The notes beneath the pieces are model-generated. The model had not been told where the DNA came from. It saw only the letters and a program-made list of their open reading frames with translations, and searched no databases. Shown here one piece after another: positions 1 through 7,654 of a DNA stretch of 64,000 nucleotides. The translations under genes and the position numbers were made by a program. This stretch comes from Catenulispora sp. MAP5-51. Lineage in GTDB: Bacteria > Actinomycetota > Actinomycetes > Streptomycetales > Catenulisporaceae. Each line of letters opens with the position of its first letter. The first letter of the stretch is position 1. Where the stretch lies: positions 186,001-250,000 of the forward strand of contig NZ_JBGCCH010000007.1 of the NCBI RefSeq assembly GCF_041261205.1. Direction: 5' to 3'.

Positions 1-719
1 ACTGCTGCCGCAGAACTCGCTGAGCTGCTGCCGAGCGCCGAGCCAGAAGCCGCCGATCCATCGCCGCTCCCTGAAGCTGAGCCGCCCTCGATGCCGACAC
101 TCGCGGCCGCCGCATGACTCGCTGAGCTGCTGCCGAGCACCGAAGCCGACCCGCCCGAGCGGCCCTCGTCGAGGCTGGTCGCCGCCGAGCCGTTGCCGCC
201 CGCCGAAGCCGAACCGGCCGCCCCGGGCTCCACCTCAGCGCCGTTGAGCCCCTCGCGCATCCGCGGCACCGTCGCCGCCGCACCCGCACCCGCACCCGCC
301 CGGCGCGCCCAAGCCTCCTCGACCTCCGCCGCCGCCAGCCGTCCCAGCGCCACCGTCGCGACCGCGCCGGCCACCGCTGAGACCGCCAGGCCGGCCGCGG
401 TCCAGGTCCACGGGAGCAGGTGCGCCAGCCACATCGCTATCGGGAAGCCCGGGAAGAACGCCACGTGCCGTGGGTCGGTGCCGGGCGTGAAGTACCAGTG
501 CTGCGCGATGCTGGTGAAGATGCCCGCGTCCCAGCGGTCCCAGCGGGCCGGCAGCGAGCCCTGGGTCGTGGGGCCCGGCATGAACAGCCAGGCGCTCATC
601 CACGTCAGTACCACCATGCCGAGCCGCGTCGCGCCCCACATCGCCAGTGCGGCGCGGTCCCGTTCGCTGAGTCCGCGCCGGGGGCGCCGTGTGGTGTTTT
701 CTTTCCCCGTGTGCGCCAA
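1..719 (-). CDS. GT-C type (PIG-V-like) membrane glycosyltransferase, 3' end outside the window
   Basis: The open frame runs off the left edge, so the C-terminus is missing. The N-terminal part reads MWGATRLGMVVLTWMSAW and contains WDRWDAGIFTSIAQHWY and a FFPGFP stretch, the sort of Trp/Asp-rich loop after the first membrane helix seen in PIG-V-like mannosyltransferases that use polyprenol-linked sugars. A second hydrophobic segment follows (about residues 60-90). The last visible 80 residues are a Ser/Ala/Gly-rich low-complexity tail. Two starts are possible: TTG at 719, which lies 9 bases after the stop of the preceding gene, or ATG at 641. It is probably co-transcribed with the GT87 gene and the penicillin-binding protein upstream. 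The family assignment is inference from the short visible part. Confidence 0.6.
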   Translation of the reverse strand, partial: MAHTGKENTTRRPRRGLSERDRAALAMWGATRLGMVVLTWMSAWLFMPGPTTQGSLPARWDRWDAGIFTSIAQHWYFTPGTDPRHVAFFPGFPIAMWLAHLLPWTWTAAGLAVSAVAGAVATVALGRLAAAEVEEAWARRAGAGAGAAATVPRMREGLNGAEVEPGAAGSASAGGNGSAATSLDEGRSGGSASVLGSSSASHAAAASVGIEGGSASGSGDGSAASGSALGSSSASSAAA

Positions 720-727
720 GCCCGGAC

Positions 728-2305
728 TCAGACCGCGGCGAGTTCGGGTTCGGCGGACGCGCCGCCGGTGCCGTGGCTCGCGCGGTGCGAGCGCGGCTGC
801 GCCCAGGCCCAGACGTCCGGGCTGTCCGCCAGGGCGCCGCCGGCCGGGTCGTCGTCGATGCCGTCGGCGCGGACCGGGTCGCGGCGGGGGTCGAGGATGT
901 CTCGGACGATCTGCACCATCATGTAGACGATGCCGCCGAGGTGGATCATGATCGCCCAGACATAGAAGTTGTCCGGCAGGCCGCGGGTGTTGCCGTTGCT
1001 GGGTCCGGCCTGCCAGACCAGGTAGTACCAGACCGCCACGTAGTAGGCGACCTCGCAGCTCTGCCAGATCAGGAAGTCGCGCCAGCGCGGCCGGGCCAGC
1101 GCCGCCAGCGGGATCAGCCAGAGCACGTACTGCGGCGAGTACACCTTGTTCAGGAGCACGAAGACCGCGACGGTGAGGAACGCCAGCTGCGCGAAGCGCG
1201 GCCGGCGGCGGGCCATCAGGCCCAGCAGCGCCACGCCGAGCCAGCCGGCCAGGACCAGGGCGATGATCACCACGTTCTTGTTCGGCGGCTCCCAGCCCCA
1301 CCAGTGGCGGATCGCGAACCACGGCGAGCCCAGGTCGATCGGGCGGTTGTCGTTGAAGGTGAAGAAGTACTTCCAGCCCTTGAAGGCGAAGATCATGACC
1401 GGAGCGTTCACCGCCAGCCAGGTCACCACCGCGGTGCCGGTGGCCTGCGTCCACTGCCGCATCCGCCCGGCCCGCCAGCACAGCACCAGCAGCGGGATCA
1501 GCAGGAACACCGGGTACAGCTTCGTCGCCGAGCCCAGGCCCAGCGCGATGCCGGCGACCACCGGCTTGTTCCGGGCCCAGGCCAGCATGCCGACCGAGGC
1601 CAGCGCCACCGCGATGAGGTCCCAGTTTATGGTTCCGGTCAGCAGCAGCCCCGGAGCCAGCGCGAACATCGCCGCGTCCCAGGGCCTTCGTCCGGCCAGG
1701 CCGATGATCGCCAGGACGCAGACGAGTGAGAAGACGATCAGGAACCACGTCGTGATGTTGTAGAACCACCGCACCTGGTCCGGGGTGTCGGCGCCGATCT
1801 TCTGCGCCAGCAGCGCGGCGGTCTCCATCGTCGCGCCGGCGACCACCGGGTACTCCAGGCCGTAGTTGCCGCTGGCCGGGTCGGTCTGCCGGTACGGGGT
1901 GAGGTTCTTGTCGAACCCGCGGCCGTAGTACATGTACGGCACGTCGGTGTAGCACAGGTGGTTGTACTGCTGCTTGCCCGTGCCGTTCCAGGCCGTGGCG
2001 TAGCACGGGGAGCGCTGCGCCACGCCGAGGCCGAGCGTGAGCAGGGTGAGCAGCAGCAGCACCCGGGCGACCGTCCGGATCGCGGTGCCGGACCCGAGCC
2101 TGGGCCGGAACGCGCGCACGCCCAGCGGGCCGCCCACGGCGTCCGAGGCGGCGTTCACCACCGGGTCGTCGAGGGAGGGGGCGACCAGGACCGGTGCCGC
2201 CGCCGCGCCCCGGCCCGCCGGATCCCCCGACGGGCCGCTCTCCTGCTCGCTCACGTCCGAACTCACTTGCACATCGTGCCTTACCCCGCCGTTCCCCGTC
2301 TGCAT
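728..2305 (-). CDS. GT87 (DUF2029)-like integral membrane glycosyltransferase
   Basis: A 525-residue polytopic membrane protein. After a disordered Ala/Pro-rich cytoplasmic N-terminus (about 75 residues) comes a first helix (VARVLLLLTLLTLGLGVA), then a periplasmic loop with tyrosines and acidic residues (DVPYMYYGRGF, LEYPVVAG), then eight or more further hydrophobic helices. The LEYPVV and SATKLYPVFLL motifs are typical of the GT87 family, whose members transfer mannose or arabinose from decaprenyl-phosphate donors outside the membrane. The tail after residue 460 is hydrophilic. It starts 21 bases after the stop of the penicillin-binding protein gene, so the two are probably one operon. Sugar and acceptor cannot be told from sequence. 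Confidence 0.8.
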   Translation of the reverse strand: MQTGNGGVRHDVQVSSDVSEQESGPSGDPAGRGAAAAPVLVAPSLDDPVVNAASDAVGGPLGVRAFRPRLGSGTAIRTVARVLLLLTLLTLGLGVAQRSPCYATAWNGTGKQQYNHLCYTDVPYMYYGRGFDKNLTPYRQTDPASGNYGLEYPVVAGATMETAALLAQKIGADTPDQVRWFYNITTWFLIVFSLVCVLAIIGLAGRRPWDAAMFALAPGLLLTGTINWDLIAVALASVGMLAWARNKPVVAGIALGLGSATKLYPVFLLIPLLVLCWRAGRMRQWTQATGTAVVTWLAVNAPVMIFAFKGWKYFFTFNDNRPIDLGSPWFAIRHWWGWEPPNKNVVIIALVLAGWLGVALLGLMARRRPRFAQLAFLTVAVFVLLNKVYSPQYVLWLIPLAALARPRWRDFLIWQSCEVAYYVAVWYYLVWQAGPSNGNTRGLPDNFYVWAIMIHLGGIVYMMVQIVRDILDPRRDPVRADGIDDDPAGGALADSPDVWAWAQPRSHRASHGTGGASAEPELAAV

Positions 2306-2326
2306 GTCCTGGCAAAGATTCCGACG

Positions 2327-5263
2327 TCAGCCTGTCGGCAACCCGAAGCCGGGCGAGGACGAACTGGTCGTGCTCGTCGTCTCACAGCCCGGTGCCTGCG
2401 GGTTCTTGCTGCACCTGCTCGACGGCGTGGACGGCGAGGTGTTGGTCGGGCCCGTCGTGGTGGTGTTCGAGGGGCCGGTGCCGGTCGGCTGCTGCTGCGA
2501 GGTGGTGTCCGTCGAGGGCGGCGCCACGTTGACGCACTGGCCCGAGGCCGGGTCGTACTGCAGCGGTGCCTGGCACAGCGGCGCCTGCGTCGACGTCGTG
2601 GCCTTCGTCGGCGTCGGGGTCGGCGTCGGGCTCGGCGTCGAAACGAACACCGACTGGCAGTTCGCCTCCGAGCCGGTCGGCGTGCCGGGCAGGTTCGAAC
2701 CGGAGGCCAGGGTGCCGGGCTCGACCGACTGGCCGGGGCTCACCAGGTTGGAGATGCCCGAACAGGTCGGCGCGTAGGCCGGGAACGGTTTGGCGAAGGT
2801 GTCCTTGTGCCTTTCCAGTTCCTTCTTCATGAACGCCGACCAGACCGTGGTCGGCCAGTCCATACCGTTGATGCGTGTCGTCTGGTCGTCGTAGCCCAGA
2901 CCCTTGATCGATTCCAGGGACCCGTCCGTCGTCGATCTGAAGATCGCCACCGAGGTCGCCAGGGATGAGGAGAATCCGGTGAACCAGGCCGAGTGGTTGA
3001 AGTCGGTGGTACCGGTCTTGCCGGCCAGGTTGCCGTTGGCCTCGGCGACCAGGGCCGCGGCGTTGTTGTTCGCGTAGGCGGTGCCGCCCTTCTGGAGCAC
3101 GCCCTGCAGCGCCTGGGTGACGCCGGCCGCGGTGTTCGCGGACATCACCTGCTTGTTGACGTTGCCGTCCTTGCGCAGCGCCGGCGGCGTCCAGACGACC
3201 TGGTTGGTGCGCTGGTCGATGATCTCGCTGACCTGGATCGGCTCGTGCGCGACGCCCCCGTTGGCGAAGGTGCCGTAGACGTTGGCCATGCGCATCGGCG
3301 TGATCTCGGCGGTGCCCAGGGTGAGCGAGGGGACCGGCAGAAGGTCGGAGGTGCCGGACTTCAGGCCCAGCGACTGGGCCATGTTGTAGACCGCCTGCGG
3401 GGTGATCGCCGGGTCCAGCTCCAGCGAGACGAAGACCGAGTTGAGCGACAACGCCAGACCCTGCTTCAGGGTCGCCATGCCGTTGAAGCCGTTGGCGCTC
3501 TCGTCGTCCTCGTTGGGCGGATACAGCTTGGAGTCACCGTGGGAGTCGGTGTACGTCATCGGCTGCTTGGCCCCCGGCGGCCAGTACAGCGGCTTGGAGT
3601 TGCTGCCCTCCTCCATGCTGTCCAGGGAGAACTTGCCGGTCTGCAGCGCGGTCGCCAGCGTGATCGGCTTGAACGTCGAACCGACCTGCACGCCGCCCTG
3701 CAGGGCGTAGTTGAAGGAGTTCTTGGCGTAGTCCTCGGTGCCGTCGGTGCCGGTGTAGAACGACTTCAGCTCACCGCTGTGCGGGTCCACCGCGGCGAAC
3801 GCCAGGTGGATGTTGTTGTCGGAGGCGTGTTTCGTCGGGTTGAACTTGCCTTCGCCGTTGTAGCTCTCGCCCTTCCACAGGGCGTCCGCCGCGTCGTGCG
3901 CGTCGTTCATCATCACGTGGTTGTACGTGGTGACGATCTTGTACCCGCCCTTGGACAGGTTGTCGATGTTCGCGTACTTCTGCGTGGCCGGGTCGTTGGG
4001 GTACTCGGACGACTGCGCCGCGAGGAAGGCCGTGGCGGCGTCCTTCATGTACCCGACGTACCCGGTGAGGTTCGGCGGCTTGAAGTCGATGACCTTCGGC
4101 AGGTTGTTCTCCAGCGGACTGGTGGCCGCCTTCGGCACGAAGCCGTACTGCGACATGTTCGCCAGGATCGCGTTGTACCGCTTCTCGAAGCGGTCGAACG
4201 TCTTGGGGTTGTCGGTGCGCGCCTTCGCGTTGGCCAGGGCCGTGGAGAAGTTCGAGGGGTCGTTGACCATGGCGGCCAGGAACGCGGCCTCGCCGACGTT
4301 GGCCTCGGTCATCTGGCTTATCGGGTGGCCGAAGTAGGCCCGCGAGGCCGCGTCGATGCCGTAGGCGCCGCGCCCGAAGGAGATCTGGTTCAGGTACCCC
4401 AGCAGGATCTGCTGCTTGCTCTCCGTGTGGTTGAGCTTTATGGAGATCATGACTTCGTTGATCTTGCGGCCCAGCGTCTGGTCCTGCGACAGGTACGCGT
4501 TCTTCACGTACTGCTGGGTGATCGTCGATCCGCCCTGGGTCTGGCCGCTGCCGAACAGGTCGTTCAGCGCCGAGCGGGCCACACCGGTGAACGACACGCC
4601 CGGGTCGCTCCAGAAGGAGTAGTTCTCCGCCGCGACGAACGCGTTCTGGAACACCTTCGGGATCTGGTTTATGTCGTTGACCTGGTAGTAGTTGACGCCG
4701 ATGTTGGCGAACTGCTCGGTGCCGTCGTCATACGTGTAATAGGTCGGGTTGCCGGCCGCGATGCTGTTCTTGACCTGCGGGATCGTTGTGCTGGCGTACG
4801 CGTAGGCCACCGCGCCTATGACCACGAACAGGAAGCCCAGGAACATCGACAGCACCTGTTTGATGGAGGGCATCCAGTGCCGCCACCCGCGCTTGCCGTA
4901 GCGCGGGTAGTTGATGAACTTCATCCACCAGTCTTTGGGCGGCAGCTCGTCCCGGCGGCCGCCGCCGCCGGACCGGCTCGCGGTGCGGCGTCCGGGGCCC
5001 CGCCGGCCGCCTCCGGAGGCGACGTCGGCCGGCTCCTGGCCGTAGCCGTCGTCATAGCCGCCGCGGCTGTCGTAGGACCCGTACTCGTCGTACTCGTCGT
5101 ACTCGTCGTCGTCGCCGCGCCGGCCGCCGCCGCGCTTGCCGAACATGCCGGACAGCTGGTTGGTGAGCCCGTCGAGCTTGTCGGAGAGGCCGCCGCCGTT
5201 GGCCGACCGGCGCCCCCTGGATCCGCCGCCACCTCCGGCGCGCCGACTGCCGTGCTCGCTCAT
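2327..5263 (-). CDS. Class A (bifunctional) penicillin-binding protein
   Basis: A 978-residue peptidoglycan synthase. A long Gly/Arg/Asp-rich cytoplasmic region (about 1-135, with DDDEYDEYDEY) precedes one membrane anchor (about 138-158). The GT51 transglycosylase domain shows AAENYSFWSDPG and QGGSTITQQYVKN (about 210-250) and GRKINEVMISIKLN. The transpeptidase domain has all three motifs: SxxK in GSTFKPIT (about 528), SxN in LSLNS (about 605) and KTGT (about 750). The last 110 residues are a Pro/Thr/Ser tail with TPSPTPTPTPT. The start MSEHGSRR was chosen because GAGGTGG and CCGAGGT lie just before its ATG; the open frame continues to 5635 without a ribosome site. Divergent from padR and upstream of the GT87 gene in one operon. 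Confidence 0.93.
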   Translation of the reverse strand: MSEHGSRRAGGGGGSRGRRSANGGGLSDKLDGLTNQLSGMFGKRGGGRRGDDDEYDEYDEYGSYDSRGGYDDGYGQEPADVASGGGRRGPGRRTASRSGGGGRRDELPPKDWWMKFINYPRYGKRGWRHWMPSIKQVLSMFLGFLFVVIGAVAYAYASTTIPQVKNSIAAGNPTYYTYDDGTEQFANIGVNYYQVNDINQIPKVFQNAFVAAENYSFWSDPGVSFTGVARSALNDLFGSGQTQGGSTITQQYVKNAYLSQDQTLGRKINEVMISIKLNHTESKQQILLGYLNQISFGRGAYGIDAASRAYFGHPISQMTEANVGEAAFLAAMVNDPSNFSTALANAKARTDNPKTFDRFEKRYNAILANMSQYGFVPKAATSPLENNLPKVIDFKPPNLTGYVGYMKDAATAFLAAQSSEYPNDPATQKYANIDNLSKGGYKIVTTYNHVMMNDAHDAADALWKGESYNGEGKFNPTKHASDNNIHLAFAAVDPHSGELKSFYTGTDGTEDYAKNSFNYALQGGVQVGSTFKPITLATALQTGKFSLDSMEEGSNSKPLYWPPGAKQPMTYTDSHGDSKLYPPNEDDESANGFNGMATLKQGLALSLNSVFVSLELDPAITPQAVYNMAQSLGLKSGTSDLLPVPSLTLGTAEITPMRMANVYGTFANGGVAHEPIQVSEIIDQRTNQVVWTPPALRKDGNVNKQVMSANTAAGVTQALQGVLQKGGTAYANNNAAALVAEANGNLAGKTGTTDFNHSAWFTGFSSSLATSVAIFRSTTDGSLESIKGLGYDDQTTRINGMDWPTTVWSAFMKKELERHKDTFAKPFPAYAPTCSGISNLVSPGQSVEPGTLASGSNLPGTPTGSEANCQSVFVSTPSPTPTPTPTKATTSTQAPLCQAPLQYDPASGQCVNVAPPSTDTTSQQQPTGTGPSNTTTTGPTNTSPSTPSSRCSKNPQAPGCETTSTTSSSSPGFGLPTG

Positions 5264-5540
5264 ACCTCGGTCCACCTCACCTGAGTCCTCTGTGGAGCCA
5301 CGTCTGCCGCACGCCCCCTTGCCGGCCGGCGGCTGGCGGGTGGGAAACCGCCATGCACCGGCTTGCTCGCGGAGACGCCCGAAACCGGTCAGCCGGTTGC
5401 GATCCCGCCCCCGCCCCGGACGCGCTAGAGCGACAGGGTACGCCACGGACCCATGCGGACAGTGGGACTGGCGGCGATGTGTCCGATTCGCCCCGGCAAC
5501 CTGGGGACTTGTGCGGGGCGGCGGGCACCCGCTAACGTCT
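5264..5540. other. Non-coding part of the divergent PBP / PadR intergenic region
   Basis: Together with the operator cluster after it, this makes a 395-base gap between two divergent genes. It must hold the promoter of the penicillin-binding protein operon. No convincing gene, RNA or terminator was seen; the open frames here have no ribosome sites and read through low-complexity G/C sequence. Confidence 0.5.
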
Positions 5541-5627
5541 CGATGTATCGGAGCGATACATCGAGCGGCTGTATCGAGTTGGTGTATCCGCCCGATGTAT
5601 CGGGAGCGACGGCGTACGAACCGTACG
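5541..5627. promoter_or_regulatory. Cluster of TGTATCG-type operator repeats upstream of padR
   Basis: Arms CGATGTATCG (5541-5550) and CGATACATCG (5554-5563) form a perfect 10-base inverted repeat with a 3-base spacer. The same decamer recurs at 5593-5602, with further half-sites TGTATCG at 5570 and TGTATCC at 5584. A second perfect inverted repeat, CGTACG at 5613-5618 and 5622-5627, follows. PadR proteins are known to bind ATGT/ACAT dyads, and the first repeat contains ATGT and ACAT 11 bases apart. This is very probably an autoregulatory site for the PadR gene that starts at 5659; it could also control the divergent PBP operon. Confidence 0.7.
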
Positions 5628-5658
5628 GCGCGCACGGTCGGTGAAGGAAGGAGCAGCC

Positions 5659-6264
5659 ATGGCGAAGCGGTCCCAGATCCTGGAACTGGCCGTCCTCGGC
5701 CTGCTCCACGAGCACCCGATGCACGGCTATGAGCTGCGCCGTCAGCTCAACGTGCAGCTCGGGGCCTTCCGCGCGCTGTCCTACGGGACGCTGTACCCCT
5801 GCCTGAAGGACCTGGTCGCCCGTGGCTGGATCGCCGAGGACGACACCCAGACCGCCAACGTCGCCGCCTCGCGCCGGGCCAAGATCAGCTACAAGCTGAC
5901 CGCGGAGGGCAAGGAGCGGTTCCAGGAGCTCATGACGACCTCCGGTTCGGCGGCCTGGGAGGACGACAACTTCGGCGTCCACTTCGCGTTCTTCGGGCGG
6001 ACCAACGCCGGCGTCCGGATCCGGATCCTCGAGGGACGGCGCAGCCGTCTGGAGGAGCGGATGGAAGCGGTGCGGGGCTCGCTCGCCCGCAGCCGCGACC
6101 GGCTGGACTCCTACACCCTGGAGCTCCAGCGGCACGGCCTGGAGAGCACCGAGCGCGAGGTCCGATGGCTCAACGAGCTCATCCGGACCGAGCACGAGCA
6201 GGCGTTCCCAACGCCACCCCAACAGCAACCCCAGCAAGGCTCCCCGGAGCCCCGGCCCTCCTAG
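5659..6264 (+). CDS. PadR-family transcriptional regulator
   Basis: A 201-residue protein with the PadR winged-helix domain at residues 1-95 (ILELAVLGLLHEHPMHGYEL, then LSYGTLYPCLKDL) and a helical Vir_act_alpha_C-type C-terminal dimerisation domain rich in Arg/Glu (about 100-185). The start ATG at 5659 has GAAGGAG seven bases upstream; a GTG at 5641 in frame lies before that ribosome site and is rejected. It sits between the PBP operon and inositol-1-phosphate synthase, and the repeat cluster directly upstream suggests autoregulation. The effector is unknown. Confidence 0.92.
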   Translation: MAKRSQILELAVLGLLHEHPMHGYELRRQLNVQLGAFRALSYGTLYPCLKDLVARGWIAEDDTQTANVAASRRAKISYKLTAEGKERFQELMTTSGSAAWEDDNFGVHFAFFGRTNAGVRIRILEGRRSRLEERMEAVRGSLARSRDRLDSYTLELQRHGLESTEREVRWLNELIRTEHEQAFPTPPQQQPQQGSPEPRPS

Positions 6265-6392
6265 CGCCCTCGCGGCGCGGAGGTCATCCCCGAGGCCCGG
6301 TCGAAGCCGGCCGGCCACTGTCCCCATTTCCATAAAGCAGGAAACAACGTGCCCGTTTCCCCCGGGCGCGGCAGATGAAGGAGAAACCGTTC

Positions 6393-7472
6393 ATGGGTTC
6401 GGTTCGAGTAGCGATCATCGGCGTCGGTAACTGCGCCGCCTCGCTGGTGCAGGGCGTCGAGTACTACAAGGACGCCGACCCCAACGCCAAGGTCCCCGGC
6501 CTGATGCACGTCCAGTTCGGCCCCTACCACGTCAGCGACCTGGAGTTCGTGGCCGCGTTCGACGTGGACGCCAAGAAGGTGGGCCTGGACCTGGCCGACG
6601 CCATCGGCGCCAGCGAGAACAACACCATCAAGATCGCCGACGTCCCGCCGACCGGCGTGACGGTGCAGCGCGGCCACACCAACGACGGCCTGGGCAAGTA
6701 CTACCGCCAGACCATCGTGGAGTCGGACGCCGAGCCGGTGGACATGGTCGCCGCGCTGAAGGCCGCCAAGGCCGACGTCGTGGTCTGCTACCTGCCGGTC
6801 GGCTCGCAGAGCGCCGTGGAGTACTACGCGCAGGTCGCGATCGACGCCAAGGTGGCGTTCGTGAACGCGCTGCCGGTCTTCATCGCCGGCACCAAGGCGT
6901 GGGCGGACAAGTTCGAGGCCGCCGGCGTGCCGATCGTGGGCGACGACATCAAGTCCCAGGTCGGCGCGACCATCACGCACCGCGTGCTGGCCAAGCTGTT
7001 CGAGGACCGCGGCGTCGTGCTGGACCGCACCATGCAGCTGAACGTCGGCGGCAACATGGACTTCATGAACATGCTCGAGCGCGAGCGCCTGGAGTCCAAG
7101 AAGATCTCCAAGACCCAGGCCGTGACCTCGCAGCTGTCCCACGACCTCGGCGCCGGCAACGTGCACATCGGCCCGTCGGACTACGTGGCGTGGCTGGACG
7201 ACCGCAAGTGGGCGTACGTGCGCCTCGAGGGCCGCGCCTTCGGCGACGTCCCGCTGAACCTGGAGTACAAGCTCGAGGTGTGGGACTCCCCGAACTCCGC
7301 CGGCGTCATCATCGACGCGGTGCGCTGCGCGAAGATCGCCATGGACCGCGGCATCGGCGGCCCGATCCTGTCGGCCTCGTCCTACTTCATGAAGTCCCCG
7401 CCGGTGCAGTACTTCGACGACGAGGCGCGCGACGCGGTCGAGAAGTTCATCAAGGGCGAAGTCGAGCGCTGA
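6393..7472 (+). CDS. ino1: Inositol-1-phosphate synthase (1L-myo-inositol-3-phosphate synthase)
   Basis: A 359-residue enzyme that converts glucose 6-phosphate to inositol 3-phosphate using NAD, the first step to phosphatidylinositol and mycothiol in actinobacteria. The Rossmann motif GVGNCAASL is at residues 9-17; [17 protein letters not shown]-like [12 protein letters not shown] and [21 protein letters not shown] are family blocks, and the length matches actinobacterial Ino1. The start [14 protein letters not shown] was chosen because AAGGAG lies nine bases upstream; an ATG 18 bases earlier is before that site. The 128-base gap after padR contains an inverted repeat (GGAAAC at 6340, GTTTCC at 6355) that could be an operator. 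A hairpin terminator follows. Confidence 0.96.
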   Translation: MGSVRVAIIGVGNCAASLVQGVEYYKDADPNAKVPGLMHVQFGPYHVSDLEFVAAFDVDAKKVGLDLADAIGASENNTIKIADVPPTGVTVQRGHTNDGLGKYYRQTIVESDAEPVDMVAALKAAKADVVVCYLPVGSQSAVEYYAQVAIDAKVAFVNALPVFIAGTKAWADKFEAAGVPIVGDDIKSQVGATITHRVLAKLFEDRGVVLDRTMQLNVGGNMDFMNMLERERLESKKISKTQAVTSQLSHDLGAGNVHIGPSDYVAWLDDRKWAYVRLEGRAFGDVPLNLEYKLEVWDSPNSAGVIIDAVRCAKIAMDRGIGGPILSASSYFMKSPPVQYFDDEARDAVEKFIKGEVER

Positions 7473-7495
7473 TTTCAGCCCTGGTCCACGACCTG

Positions 7496-7534
7496 ACAAC
7501 CCCGGGTCCCGCAGCATGCCGGACCTGGGTTTGT
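7496..7534 (+). terminator. Hairpin terminator after ino1
   Basis: Arms 7496-7509 (ACAACCCCGGGTCC) and 7521-7534 (GGACCTGGGTTTGT) pair at 12 of 14 positions around an 11-base loop, 23 bases after the stop codon. No long T-run follows, as is usual in actinomycetes. Confidence 0.6.
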
Positions 7535-7536
7535 CC

Positions 7537-7552
7537 AGTCGTCTAGACCATG
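7537..7552. promoter_or_regulatory. DasR-site-like palindrome (weak candidate)
   Basis: The 16-mer AGTCGTCTAGACCATG has the GTCTAGAC core and matches the known Streptomyces DasR element ACTGGTCTAGACCAGT at 12 of 16 positions. It lies about 100 bases before a secreted cell-wall-binding gene. The match to the consensus is from memory; binding is inference. Confidence 0.3.
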
Positions 7553-7580
7553 GGCCGTAGAAGATTTACGCCTCAAAATA

Positions 7581-7610
7581 CTGCCCCGGGCCTGCTCAGG
7601 CCCGGGGCAG
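7581..7610. terminator. Perfect 14-base hairpin
   Basis: Arms CTGCCCCGGGCCTG (7581-7594) and CAGGCCCGGGGCAG (7597-7610) are perfectly complementary around a 2-base loop. An A-rich stretch precedes it, which would be a T-run for transcripts from the opposite strand. Either a second terminator for ino1 or insulation of the next gene. Confidence 0.6.
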
Positions 7611-7654
7611 TTCGCGTAGGCTCCCGGAGGCATTGAATACGCAAGGAGTCTTAC

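Noticed and set aside
2993-5284. 763-codon plus frame opposite the penicillin-binding protein
   Set aside because: Shadow frame; Arg/Val/Gly composition without any domain.
5264-5635. N-terminal extension of the penicillin-binding protein to ATG 5635
   Set aside because: No ribosome site, runs through the padR operator cluster and gives non-family sequence; ATG 5263 has a good site.
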